This document shows positions 10,170 through 21,010 of a stretch of DNA of 64,000 bases, piece by piece. Source of the stretch: Branchinecta lynchi. Taxonomy: Eukaryota; Arthropoda; Branchiopoda; Anostraca; Branchinectidae. The DNA is taken from NCBI GenBank assembly GCA_023053575.1, contig JAKZAP010000016.1:5018046-5082045 (forward strand), read 5' to 3'. The notes beneath the pieces were generated by a model. It saw nothing but the letters and a program-made list of their open reading frames with translations, had not been told where the DNA came from and did not search any database. Position numbers and translations under genes: made by a program. Position 1 is the stretch's first letter. Each line of letters starts with the position of its first letter.

Positions 10170-10459
10170 GAGCGTGTTCCACCCTGATTACCTTAGTTAC
10201 TACGCATGAAGTCACAAATTTTGACTTCTTGGCGTCAAGGCTGGAACGCATTTTTAAATTTTCGGTAAAATATCACTTCACGGGGTAAGCCAGTCAATCA
10301 CGTTACAAAGATCCGTAGTTACCACGCTTACTACGCTCCCGAGCATGGTAAGCAAATAGTTACTGTTTCGAGAAGGTTGTAACGGTCAGCGTAGTAACTT
10401 TTCGTGAGGTTAGAACGGAAATAGTAACTAATAGTTTGTTAGAACGGTGGAACACGCTC
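10170..10459. mobile_element. 290-bp MITE with 14-bp terminal inverted repeats
   Basis: Perfect terminal inverted repeats GAGCGTGTTCCACC (10170-10183) and GGTGGAACACGCTC (10446-10459). Flanked on both sides by TAC, a possible 3-bp target duplication as in PIF/Harbinger-like elements. The interior also has inverted GTTACTACGC-type blocks. No coding capacity. The superfamily is uncertain because the duplication is so short. Confidence 0.6.
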
Positions 10460-10739
10460 TACATGTCTGTTTTAGCTTATTATTCCAGGGCTTTGAAAAT
10501 GTTACTTGAAGCTCAGTGTGAACCCAGCATTCCGGGGAAGTAATGACTATTTTTCTACGCTTTTTGAGACTTAATTTATTGATTTTTTAAAGTCTAGCCC
10601 GGGTGAGCTGGGGAATGCATGTTGTTCCGTGGTTTTGAATTTTTTTTTTCGGAAATGGCTGACTTTTTTAAAGTATGTTTGGGTTTTAATAAATATTTTG
10701 ATGTTATAGGCATCACGGAGAAAAATGTCTACATGGTAG

Positions 10740-10955
10740 GAAGTTCAATGAACTCGGCGTAAATGGGAGCGTATTTCAGGCCTGTTCTTGCGTTGGGAAA
10801 AATTTCTAGCAGAAAAAGCCGACGAAAAAAGCTCGGGATTTGAAAAAATACGCATGAAAAATACGCTCGGTTGCGAAAAATGCGCTTGGATTCGAAAAAT
10901 ACGCTCTGATTCGAAAATACGCTTGGATTTTACGCAGAGTGTAAACGCACCTTAA
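10740..10955. mobile_element. Diverged relative of the 11027 foldback element
   Basis: Its right end, GATTTTACGCAGAGTGTAAA followed by CGCACC, matches the right end of the element at 11027-11222. The interior has four or five short direct repeats of the form TCGAAAAATACGCTCGGAT. The left end is degenerate. Confidence 0.4.
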
Positions 10956-11026
10956 GCAGCGATATGTGAGCAAGAGGCTTATGGTAATAGTTGGGTCTGG
11001 CTTGCGCGTAAGCTGAAGGCGCATCA

Positions 11027-11222
11027 TGGTGGGTTTAGACACTGCTTAAAATCCGAGCGTATTTTACGCACGTTTTGAGCCTGAAAAGATTTCTAACAAT
11101 ACGGACGTATGTAGATACAGAACGGACCGATTTCTCAAATACGTCCGTATTGCTAGAAATGTTTTCAAACTCAAAGCGTGCGTAAAATACGCTCGGATTT
11201 TACGCAGTGTGTAAATGCACCA
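11027..11222. mobile_element. 196-bp foldback MITE
   Basis: Almost the whole element folds on itself. The left arm from 11027 (TGGTGGGTTTAGACACTG, then AAAATCCGAGCGTATTTTAC) is mirrored by the right arm ending at 11222 (GCGTAAAATACGCTCGGATT, ending AAATGCACCA). It is flanked by TCA on both sides, a possible 3-bp duplication. Non-coding. Confidence 0.6.
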
Positions 11223-11514
11223 TCAGTTGATGGTTGCATTTGGGTTCAACATCCAAAGTAAGGCGCTTCTGTTAATAGTTGTATTTGTGTTCAATGTAAT
11301 CTCTGTAACGGTGGGATACATCTGCATCCTTATGCTTCACGGGCTCATCGTTAGAGCTCAGATTTACTGTTCCGCGCAACCCAACCGCTTTCTAATTAGC
11401 TCAAGGAAGAGGTCAAGGAGGACGGAAAGACGTTTCTTTGGGTATGTCTGACTGACAGCACAAATACGACCTTCTGAAATCCAGTGACGAATTGTTGCAA
11501 GATGCGCCAGAGAA

Positions 11515-12165
11515 AAATTTTTGCGTTTTGCAGATACCATGGTATTCATTCATTCATTTATTTATTTCCCTCAAAGAATATATAATGAGGAGTACTAAAA
11601 TAAATTTAAAAAACGCTGTCACAAATAACTCTCTAGCTTTAGCTACAAAATTATCAAATTTCTGCTGAATTGCCAGGGCAGGATGTTTAACTGAAAGGGA
11701 ATTAATTAAAGGTGTATTTCTAGCAAATAAAGGGTATCCAAGAAAAAATTTACAATATCTAAAATAGCACATCTGTTGACACGTGCGGTAACTGGACCTG
11801 CAGTTTGTCGTTTTGCAGTTAATGTGGTATCTGATACTACGGTTCCTCTGTAAAAACTACAGTTGCCGGATATGCGGCTTTAGAAATCAGCCAAAAGAAA
11901 TACTGATATCTACTGAAACAGTGACACAACTTCTTTTCCACTAATTTGACAAAAAACTAGAATCTTGTATTAGTGATGATGAAAGTGAGATGAATTTTTC
12001 AGATACCAGGATCAGTTACTACAGTCCTACTGTGGTATTTGAATATCAGTTATCTTACCACGGTGACTGACCACTGACCAGATACCACGATGACTGCAAA
12101 AACACCTTTTGACCGTGGCATCAGATACCACGGTAACTCCCAAAAAGACTTTTGACACCATGGAT
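11515..12165. mobile_element. Family E element, copy 2, interrupted by a LINE
   Basis: Built from repeated blocks of the type GATACCACGGTAACTGCAAA and its reverse. The left end (TTTTTGCGTTTTGCAGATAC, CATGG) matches the terminal inverted repeat of the family E copy at 48757. A LINE 3' end interrupts it at about 11542-11772, and the E sequence resumes at GCGGTAACTGG (about 11789). Confidence 0.55.
11542..11772 (-). mobile_element. LINE 3' end with (AATG)n tail, minus strand
   Basis: On the minus strand an open stretch, about 11772-11580, contains GYPLFARNTPLINSLS and ARELFVTAFF and is followed by AATAAATAAATGAATGAATG at its end (plus-strand ATTCATTCATTTATTT). Placement at a break in family E and the microsatellite tail argue for a 5'-truncated LINE. 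I cannot assign the clade, and the target duplication is unclear. Confidence 0.45.
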
Positions 12166-12795
12166 AACACTAATAACAGTCACACGTTAGATCTTGGCTG
12201 GATATTGGTATAAGTTATCTGAAGAGGGAATCAGTGATTAGAATTTCAGTTCATACCGAGTCGCGAATTAGCCCCGTGGAAAGTCAGTCAGCACTGAAGC
12301 CGGGAACCGGAATTGACAAACTGGATGAAATTTGACGCAACAGTTGAGATTTTTAAAAGTTGGAAAACAAAAAAAGAACTAATCCGGAATTTTAGGAAGG
12401 GCATATGCAGGAGGGGGTAGGAGGGTGTACAGATTCGAAAATACCTAGCAACCTCTAGGCTAGGGTGTCGGTGCAAGCTAAGGTTAAAAGTCCCAAGGAC
12501 GCCATAAAGCTAGGCTTCGCCTTCCGGATTACCAGCTAGATGGTTTTGATATTCTTCATCATTTCCTGGTTGTTCCCGTTGCTGGGACCTCAGCTTGCAA
12601 GTCCAACCAAATGCACATTCTCACTGCAGTTTGCACGGCTATGCGGGAACCCCAAAAATAGCATAATAAATGTGTGTCTTCATGAATTAACACATTAATT
12701 TCACTTCGTAGGCTACTGGTACATGTCTTACTTATGTAAATGTTATATAACTACAAAAAGGTTTACCTTTTAATTTCCAACGTTTCCACTTATAT

Positions 12796-12958
12796 AGTGC
12801 GAACACACGATCAGGATCGGGAGCTCCCGGAAAGGAATTCCTGCCCGGATTTTTATCACCATTATCACTTCCATCCATATAGAAAAGTTGAAATGTTTTC
12901 ACTTGATGATGAAACTGCAGGGAATCTGTCCAGGAAATCCTGATCGTGTGTTCGCACT
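12796..12958. mobile_element. 163-bp MITE with perfect 21-bp inverted repeats
   Basis: AGTGCGAACACACGATCAGG (12796-12815, continuing one more base) is perfectly mirrored by CCTGATCGTGTGTTCGCACT (12939-12958). No clear target duplication, no coding capacity, superfamily not assigned. Confidence 0.65.
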
Positions 12959-12984
12959 GTTAAACTATAAAGGTGAGTATTCAC

Positions 12985-13178
12985 CTTCCGGAATCTGGGT
13001 TCACAGATTTTTTTGAATTTTTTTTTAATTTCTTCTGCCATACTTACAAATTCCGGAAATCTTAAAGTTCTAAGCCCCTTTTTCCGGATTATTTTGATAT
13101 ACGTTTGGACCGGTTCATATTCCAGATGCAATTCACAGAAGACGATAAAGAATAATCTGGAAGCCCGGATTCCGGAAG
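12985..13178. repeat. Imperfect inverted repeat
   Basis: CTTCCGGAATCTGGGTTC at 12985 is mirrored by GAAGCCCGGATTCCGGAAG at 13160-13178, with a few mismatches. It may be a small foldback element next to the 12796 MITE. The wider stretch 13200-14270 has no gene that I can see. Confidence 0.35.
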
Positions 13179-13689
13179 TTCCGGGAGGTGAAGACCGGAC
13201 TTAAATCAACCGGCCATGTTGGTTACTGCCAGAGTGCAAGGCTAGTAACCTGACCTGACAGCGCTTTACAGAGTACAGACTGACTTTACTTACAAACCCA
13301 AAACACTAGGTGGCATGGTATGAAAGAAGGCGCGGAGTGTTCTAATTACATGTGACGCGAAACCGGACGATTCCCAACACCCACGGCTGATCTTTTGCCG
13401 CGCAGTCACAACTCCCCCTTTTCCCCTACTATATCCCATTTGCATATTTATTTTGTCTCCTAGACGAGTGGCCTCTATGACATCATTCCAGATTACAGAA
13501 TCCGGGTTTCCCGACTCCCCGGATTACTTGGGGCATATTTGCAAAACGGATATCAAGTGAGCGCTGCCGCACTCTTTGCAGTCTTTAAGTTGCGCTCGAT
13601 TGTACACAGTGAAAAGTCGGAACTACTATACCAAAGCAAGCCCTTGATGAGCTGGTCAACATGACTGTGTCCTCAGTTTTCTGAAGAAA

Positions 13690-14060
13690 TATTCCTTTAT
13701 TTTTAAAGTTTCGAGGGGTTCGCAACTTCTATTGACGGTACACGTTAAACAAAAAAGTCGGATAAAAACTGTGAGACGTGAGAGGGACTTGTAAGTAACA
13801 TTCAACTGTTAGCCCATGGTAGTCTTCGGCGGTGAGGGGTTTGTAACTTCTGCTGGTGGGTGTACCTATTATTTGTTTTCGCTGCGTTAAGGATAAGACA
13901 CATTCGGTCGCGTGTTTGTCACGGAGAGGGACGTTTGAGTAATGAGTTTTAGAGCACGGTCGTCTTCAGGGGCGAGGGGTTAGGAACTTTTGCAAGTTAA
14001 AGTGCCTTTTGTTTGTTTTCAATACATTTGAGGGTAAGAAAAATCGTCTCCATGGTCTAA
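13690..14060 (+). repeat. Degenerate tandem repeat, about 120-140 bp period
   Basis: Three diverged units are marked by CGAGGGGTTCGCAACTTCTA (about 13722), TGAGGGGTTTGTAACTTCTG (about 13836) and CGAGGGGTTAGGAACTTTTG (about 13972), each followed by a TTGTTTTC or AAACAAAAAA-like block and GAGAGGGAC. Function unknown. Confidence 0.4.
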
Positions 14061-14273
14061 CGCTGTCACCTAAAATTAAGTGTTACAAATTACAAATAAT
14101 ATTGTAACAAAATGACGTAGTTTGCCAATTACTAGTAAAGTATATCTGTAACTTGATAATTCTGAAAAGTGACGGACAGCTTAACAATACTAGCCACTAG
14201 AAGATTATATCGCAAGTTTTCGTCCACCATGACATGTACGGTTGAAGAGGATAAAGTTCAACTAGCTGCAAAG

Positions 14274-16460
14274 TCAGTGTATTTTTGGGATCCCAAAACG
14301 TAAGTGGAAGCATACCTATGCCATCGCAAAAGTTGTCCGTCTGTGCGCACAGTAACTCTCGAAGGGAATGAGATATGTTGATGAAACTTGGTGTGAGGAT
14401 TCTTTGGGTCAAGAGTAAGGTCAATTTCGTAGATGGGCTATTTAGCCCTACATTTAGGGGTGGGGGAGGGGTTTCAGATTAAGGGGCAAATTTAGTATTT
14501 TTAAACAGATAATGTGATAGTTGATTATGGGGTAAGAAGACATGTTGAACACGATGGTGAAAACCATTTTGTCATCGGAAAAGTAGTTCGCCCGGAATCC
14601 GGCCAAAACCGGAAAGTTTGTTAAAAGTAAAAGTTTTATTTAAAGTTGATTAGATGTTCGGTTCAAGGGTAAGAAGACATGCTAAACACGATGGTGAAAA
14701 TCGTTTTATCGTCGGACAAGTAGTTAGCGCAGAATCTGGCCAAAACCGGAAAGTCTGTTAAAAGTAAAAGTCTTATTTGAAGTTGATTAGATGTTCGATT
14801 TAGGGGTAAGAAGCCATGCTGAACACAGTGGTGAAAACCATTTTCTCGCCGAACAAGTAGTTCGCCCGGAGTCCGGCCAAAACCGGAAAGTCTGTTAAAA
14901 GTAAAAGTCTTATTTGAAGTTGATTAGATGTTTGATTTAGGGGTAGGAAGCCATGCTGAACACAATGATGAAAACCATTTTCTCACCGAACAAGTAGTTA
15001 GCCCGGAATCCAGCCAAAACCGGAAAGTTTGTTAAAAGTAAAAGTTTTATTTGAAGTTGATTAGATGTTCGATTCAAGGGTAAGAAGACATGCTAAACAC
15101 GATGGTGAAAATCGTTTTATCATCGGACAAGTAGTTAGCCCAGAATCCGTCAAAACCGGAAAGTCTGTTAAAAGTAAAAGTCTTATTTGAAGTTGATTAG
15201 ATGTTCGATTTAGGGGTAGCCATGCTGAACACAATGATGAAAACCATTTTCTCGCCGGACAAGTAGTTCGCCCGGAATCCGGCCAAAACCGGAAAGTTTG
15301 TTAAAAGTAAAAGTTTTATTTGAAGTTGATTAGATGTTCGATTCAAAGGTAAGAAGACATACTAAACACGATGGTGAAAACCGTTTTATCGTCGGACAAG
15401 TAGTTAGCCCAGAATCCGTCAAAACCGGAAAGTCTGTTAAAAGTAAAAGTCTTATTTGAAGTTGATTAGATGTTTGATTTAGGGGTAGGAAGCCATGCTG
15501 AACACAATGATGAAAACCATTTTCTCACCGAACAAGTAGTTCGCCCGGAATCCGGCCAAAACCGGAAAGTTTGTTAAAAGTAAAAGTTTTATTTGAAGTT
15601 GATTAGATGTTCGATTCAAGGGTAAGAAGAATGCTAAACACGATGGTGAAAATCGTTTTATCATCGGACAAGTAGTTAGCCCAGAATCCGTCAAAACCGG
15701 AAAGTCTGTTAAAAGTAAAAGTCTTATTTGAAGTTGATTAGATGTTCGATTTAGGGTTTGGAAGCCATGCTGAACACAATGATGAAAACCATTTTCTCGC
15801 CGGACAAGTAGTTCGCCCGGAATCCGGCCAAAACCGGAAAGTTTGTTAAAAGTAAAAGTTTTATTTGGAGCTGATTAGATGTTCGATTTAGGGGTAAGAA
15901 GACATACTGAACACTTATGTCAAAACAATTTTCTACCCAGACAAGTAGTTCGCCCGGAATCCGGACAAAACCGAAAATTGGTAAAAGTTAGAGGTTTATT
16001 TGTAGTTGATTAGATATTCGATTTAGGGGTAAAGAGATGGTGAATCCGTGTATGACAATCATTTTTTACCCGGACATATAGTTCGACGGGAATCCGGCTG
16101 GAGCCGGAAAATTTGTTATAAGTTGAATTTTTATTTGAAGTTGATTAGATGTTCAATATTGGGGAAAGAAGATACGCTGAGTCCGTTTTTGAGCTTTCTT
16201 TTTTCGCCAGAAAAATAGTTCCGGAATTCGGCCGAAACCGGGAAATTGGCAGAAGTGGCAGGAAGTTTTCGTCAAAACAGAGATGGCTTATAGGGGTAAA
16301 ACACATGCTGATTCAATACCTGAACTTGTTTTTCTCAGATGAAGATTCTCAGAATTTTAATAGTACAAATGTTCAAGAAGACTGGATCTGGCGAAGACAA
16401 GACCCAATTGTCTGGATCAAATATTGAATTTTTGGGATCCCATCGAAACCTTTGGTCTTG
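14274..16460 (+). mobile_element. Family A repeat element, copy 2 (longest core)
   Basis: Complete element. Head TTTTTGGGATCCCAAAACG, then CATCGCAAAAGTTGTCCGTC, the GATGAAACTTGGTGTGAG box, the polypurine GGGGTGGGGGAGGGG block, twelve or so 137-bp core units (14541-16172), a distinct sub-tail, and the terminus TTTTTGGGATCCCATCGAAA, CCTTTGGTCTTGTT. The head and tail both contain the palindrome TGGGATCCCA. No reading frame of note. Confidence 0.85.
14541..16172 (+). repeat. 137-bp tandem array with alternating unit types
   Basis: The CATGCT landmark recurs at 14541, 14678, 14815, 14952, 15089, 15221, 15358, 15494, 15630, 15766 and 15903, that is every 137 bp with small indels. Two subtypes alternate: type a has CTAAACACGATGGTGAAAAT and TTAGCCCAGAATCCG; type b has CTGAACACAATGATGAAAAC and TTCGCCCGGAATCCGG. 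Between about 15089 and 15900 they run a-b-a-b-a-b, which is a dimeric higher-order repeat of about 273 bp. Each unit carries the imperfect palindrome CCGGAATCCGGCCAAAACCGG. Confidence 0.85.
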
Positions 16461-16881
16461 TTCTGAATCCCGTCTTCGGATCTTCTGCTTTGTTTCGCAA
16501 CTGAGCAACAGCCCTTGATCAGGTGATTGAGGAATGTGCCATCAGTTTTCTTGAAGAAAAACATTCTTCTTGTGGGAGTGGTGACAGCGCAAGTGTTAAA
16601 ACAGTAGCGAAGAAACCAAACCAAAGTGTTGCTCCGCAACGTATGTCGGCGAAACCGGTCAGAATTTGCTGCAACACTTCACGTTGCCCATTGCCCAGGC
16701 TACGTAAATTTGGTTTTCAACTGAAGTTAGGGAGGTTGACAAAAGGCTGGTAGCAGCTTGAACTCGCATTCTCCTTGCTAAATTAGCAATAAGCCTGAGG
16801 CCGCAGACTACAGAAGGAGTTCGTAGAGGCTTAATGGCTTGCCATCCTACTTGCGAATACATTATTATTATTATTATATTA
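16461..16881. other. No gene seen
   Basis: Contains a short GATT-poor unique stretch and a TTA microsatellite at about 16862-16876. Overlapping reading frames on both strands show no recognisable family. Confidence 0.3.
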
Positions 16882-17031
16882 CACTGTGAAACAAAAATCT
16901 TGCAGTATTTGCTACTGGGATTAATCTTGTCTCTAATGAGATAAGTTTGTCTCTAATTCGGTATCCAAGTAGAGATAAGATTAATCCCAGTGACAAATAC
17001 TGCAGTTAACTTTAATCCTTATTCGGAGAAA
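16882..17031. mobile_element. MITE family M, copy 3
   Basis: Left end after TA is CACTGTGAAACAAAAATCTTG. The interior holds the paired blocks GCTACTGGGATTAATCTTGT and GATAAGATTAATCCCAGTG, then CAGTTAACTTTAATCCTTAT. The right terminus is eroded. Confidence 0.65.
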
Positions 17032-17232
17032 TTATTAGAAATTATCGTGTTGCTGAAAACCCAAAACCAGACGAGTCTGAAACCTTTCGATCAATTGAAT
17101 TCACTTTCAAAATACCTAACGGCCGAAGCCGAACGTTTGATTTTGCATATGGTTAAGTCCTTTCATTTGCTCTATGTGCGGTTCACAAGGGTTCAGATTA
17201 TATTTCATTTAGTGTGTCGATGTGTCGAGCAG

Positions 17233-17859
17233 AGCAAAATAACACTAGGGAGTACCGCCAAGACTTGAAAAAAGTGACACACACTTGAATAGCTGCGATA
17301 CTAGCACCACTAGCGATAGAGAACGTCCCTACTGAAACTCATTCAGTCGTGCACCAGCGCTGGCTCCGATAACTTCCTATTCTGAATACAGCAAAAAAAG
17401 ACACAATCTCCCCTGTTTCGTCGATGTGTGCAGACTGCATCTTAGCTTTACCAGAAATTTGTAAACTCGCAAGTTTGTCTACATTTAAGTGCCACAAGCG
17501 TAGTGGGTGGCGCTACGAGTATTGTTCCCGTTTGCGAAGCATGGAAAAGCATAGGTCGTCGGTGTCAAGCGGGAACCACGTATCTGATCAAATTTGCGAT
17601 TTCCACTTTTTGACACAGTTCTACTCGCCGAAAAATTCTGCGTCGAACGGTGCGTATCTCGATTGCCTCCGACTCATAGTTTGGGAGATACAGCCAATAT
17701 GGAAACCACGTGTCTCGGATTGACATAGGGGGCTGTACTACTAACGAGAAAAAGTTATCAAGTTTTTTCCACCTCCTGAAAAGTTTTGAAAAAGAGAGAT
17801 ACGTGGTCTGCACTTGACACCGACAAGGTATTCACGCTACTCCCTAGCATTATTGTGCT
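17233..17859. mobile_element. Inverted-repeat element, outer (about 627 bp)
   Basis: Terminal inverted repeats of 22 bp with three mismatches: AGCAAAATAACACTAGGGAG at 17233 and its mirror CTCCCTAGCATTATTGTGCT ending at 17859. It contains the second inverted-repeat element at 17558-17824. No recognisable protein. Confidence 0.5.
17558..17824. mobile_element. Inverted-repeat element nested in the 17233 element
   Basis: 28-bp arms with a few mismatches: GTCGGTGTCAAGCGGGAACC (17558 on) and GGTCTGCACTTGACACCGAC (ending 17824), both extending inward to CACGTATCT. Length 267 bp. Non-coding. Confidence 0.5.
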
Positions 17860-17897
17860 CCGGCTTCGAGGCACTTCGAGCTAAAAGCTAAGCTAAA

Positions 17898-17958
17898 ATA
17901 TTCCTTCAGCCCAAGCTGACGGCGAATCATATTTTGCTCCGTTTTGCACCGTCAATAT
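17898..17958. mobile_element. Hammerhead-family retroelement terminus, copy P2 (61 bp)
   Basis: A 61-bp insertion flanked by the 11-bp direct repeat GCTAAGCTAAA (17887-17897 and 17959-17969). The first part, ATTCCTTCAGCCCAAGCTGA followed by CGGCGAATCATATTTT, is the common terminus of the short-retroelement family. The second part, CTCCGTTTTGCACCGTCA, is the next stretch of the same terminus in reverse orientation. The inverted-arm plan is thus kept even in this minimal copy. Confidence 0.75.
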
Positions 17959-18309
17959 GCTAAGCTAAAGGCTAAAAGAACAAACACCTTAGGGCTAGAA
18001 AGGATGGAGAAAATGATTTGGTTAAGATTATGCGGAAGAAAAATGTTGCTGGCCTTCGTCGGCTTGGGAGGTATCTCGGGGAGGCTATGGAGTATCGGGA
18101 GCATTTTTTGGAGTAAGAGTTTTCTCTTTTTTATGGTTATATATGTGTTTCCTGGCCATGGCCCCACGGGCTTTTTGGGATAAATTAATTAGTTCATTAT
18201 GCATATCATAATAATCACATAGTTGAACAGTTAAAAGCAACAATAACTACATGTTTTTTTTTTGGGGGGGGGGGGGGTTATTTAAATAAAAATTTAATAA
18301 AACTTAAAG

Positions 18310-18766
18310 AAAAATTTAAATAAAAACTAAAATAAAACTTTTACTTTTAAAAAATTCTCCAGTTTTCTCCGGGAACTAATTGTCCGGCGAGAAAATAAAT
18401 TTCATACTCGGACTCAGCATGTCTGTCACACAAATTTTCCGGTTTTCGCTGGATTCCCGGTGAACTATTTGTCCAGTGAGAAAATAAATTTCGTATTTGG
18501 ATTCAGGACGTCTCCTTACCCCTATATCGACTACCTCAATAGCTTTAAAACAAAACAAAAAAAATGTGTCCCTTAATTTGAACCCCCTCCCTCAAATATA
18601 GGTCTACAGAGCCCATCTTCAAACTTGACCTGTACTTTGACCCAAAGACCCTTCCACCTATTTTCATCAAAATATCTCATTCCCTTCGAAAGTTATCGTG
18701 CGGACAGACGGACAGACGGACAACTTTTGCGATGTCATAGGTATCCCTCCACTTACGTTTTGGTAT
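18310..18766 (-). mobile_element. Family A repeat element, copy 3 (reverse, truncated)
   Basis: Two or three core units, reversed (TTTTCCGGTTTTCGCTGGAT, AATTTCGTATTTGGATTCAG), then the reversed polypyrimidine block, the reversed GATGAAACTTGG-type box and the microsatellite GACGGACAGACGGAC. It ends in CCACTTACGTTTTGG at about 18760. The tail end is missing. A T-run followed by about 12 G lies just upstream at 18254-18277. Confidence 0.7.
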
Positions 18767-18779
18767 TCCAACAACTGGC

Positions 18780-20610
18780 TGATAATTTCATGGGCTGAGA
18801 AGGCAGGATGTTCGTGAAGGGAAAATAGATTTGAATGCGAACGAAAAAGTGTATTAATACTATCCTGAACATTAAAATTCGAAACGAATTTTACGATTAC
18901 GAAAAGATTTTGGAGTATACATCATAAGCTTTGAACCTTACCACTTTCTAGTAGTTGCCAGTAATAAACTGAAATCGGGGTACTAGTGGAAAAAGAAACA
19001 GGACGAAACCAAAGTGTTGCTCTCGCAACACAATTATTTTGTCTTACCCGGCCTTACTTGTGCGGATTCCATCTGGAAATGCTTTGAACTTTCTTATTAA
19101 CAGACAAGCCCATCCCACGGCCGGAGACAAGACGGCGCCTTCAAGTTAATTCGAGTTAAATCAATATGCAGCTAAAAGCGGGTTGGCTGGGAGAACGACC
19201 AATGGGTGAGAGCTTAGGATTCACAAGCTTGGAAGGAAACCTTCTTCGCTTTGATAGTTTGTGATACGGCGATTAAAAAAAAATATTTGCTTCTATTTCA
19301 GTCATACTTCTAATCTTGATCCGTAGGGTCTACCCGACGGCTTATCCCTGGCTGACGACTCAATGCGTGTTTTTGCAGCCAGGTCACTTATCACCCCGTC
19401 ACATTTTCTACTCAATGATCGGCAAAGTCGAGAAACCTTAGCCTCGTTTTTGTTGCACGCTGCAGGTCCACTTCTCGGCCGCTTCCGAACTGATTCTGAA
19501 CGTGTCCGAAAGCTCCGAAACGAACGGAAATGCTGAATTAATTCTGGATTTTATGCAGCATTTTGCTTTGGGACTTAAATTTTCGCTCAGGTAATGCAGC
19601 ATTAATTCAGCATAAAATTCGTCGAAAAATTCAGCAAAGATGCTAAATTTGTGCTGAATTTTCAAGAAGAAACTGGAGATCCGGCGATTCTCCTAGAATC
19701 TCATTCTTTTTAGAACAAATTGCCACACAACATTTTTGTAATGTTATCTAGGTCGAATTCCCATCTGAGCGGCGACAAATTTGACGGAGCACACTTTGCG
19801 AAAAACTTTACGAAGTCCGAGTCGTCCTTTCTATAGCTACTTCTTTTTTTCTTTTTCTTCTTCCAACTTAAATTTTGGTATTCTAGAAGTGTCGGAGAAG
19901 AAATAAAGGTAACAGCTTTCGGACAAAAATAAATAAACATGCAGCATTAAATGTAGCATTGACAGTACTAAAAAGCTTTCGGACACGTTCTCTTTCTACA
20001 TCCGTTTTTGCACTGCAGTGCTTCCGAGGGAGACGGCAGCGCTTCTCGAGAATCAACGACTTGCTCACCGACCAAGTCCGTGCTTCCCTGCAAGCTGCTG
20101 CAGCTGCCGCTTCAACCAAGAAGAAAGTGAATCCAAAAACTAATATTGTGCAAAAGCAAACAAGTGCTGCAGCAGCGATGCAGCAGCGATGCGGCAGCGC
20201 TATTGCAACAAAAATGAGGCTCTTGTCTTCGACCGAGAGCTATATTGAAACTTCGAAAAACAGAAAAATCTCGAAAAAAGCTCGGAAAATGGTAGCTCAA
20301 TGGAATCTGGAAGAGAAATGGCAGTGAGAAATGCGCTTCACCTTTTGGAATATTGTCAATTTTTTTTTCAGTTTGGGCTTTCAGTTCTGAATGAGTTAAT
20401 CCCACCTATAATCTCCGAAAATTTTAGCATTTTAAATTGCCATATTTTAACATTTACTACAGATTTTAGCATTAATTTTGCCAGATTCCAGCCTTTTAGT
20501 TATTTTGCACTTTTATCCTGAAATCTCGCCCAATTCTGGCAACGCTGTGCTTGACCCCCGATCCACACTGCTTCGTATTATGTACGTTTTATGCATGGCC
20601 CTTTTGCATG
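18780..20610. other. No supported gene; palindromic and low-complexity stretches
   Basis: Around 19490-19990 the block GAACGTGTCCGAAAGCT (about 19498) is mirrored by AGCTTTCGGACACGTTC (about 19973), and the interior repeats TGCTGAATT and its complement. A CAG/GCA-rich stretch at about 20085-20200 yields an alanine-rich frame that I do not accept as a gene. Confidence 0.4.
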
Positions 20611-20614
20611 CCTT

Positions 20615-21010
20615 CGTTGCTCAAGCGCAATACGGTGATCGTAATGTCGGCCTGTCGGTCTGTCCGGTTTTGCTAGTCCGGTCACTTACACATTATCTAA
20701 AACCAACTTGGCATGCATATAAGGACCCGACCCAATGCTCAATGCAACCAATTTTCCCGGGTCCGAACATCCGTGTGGGAGAAGAGGGAAGGGGAATCTG
20801 GATCTTGCGATCCGAGTCAGTTCTGAACAGATGACCCAATTTGATTGAAACTTGGCGGGCGGTAAATACCTGAGTTGTTCCGTTTAGGCGCCCGAAACGC
20901 ATCCGACATCGGGGGGGGGGGGGGAGTTGGAGGGGGACGTCCCGGAAACTTTCTACTAAATGTAGGGGACAAACGGGTGGAGAGATTGTAATGAAACTTG
21001 GACAGTGCGA
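20615..21010 (+). mobile_element. Family B repeat element, short copy
   Basis: Head without its hairpin: ACGGTGATCGTAATGTCGG, the microsatellite CCTGTCGGTCTGTCCGG and TTTTGCTAGTCCGGTCACTT. This is followed by a little over one core unit containing TGATTGAAACTTGGCGGG and a G run at about 20911-20923. The tail is missing. Confidence 0.6.

Noticed and set aside
14541..16172. Regular repeats with a constant period, as in a CRISPR array
   Set aside because: There are no unique spacers; the whole 137-bp unit is repeated, in an animal-type genome.
19959..20327. 122-codon alanine-rich frame
   Set aside because: The alanine run comes from a GCA/GCT-rich low-complexity stretch. No family resemblance and no splice context.
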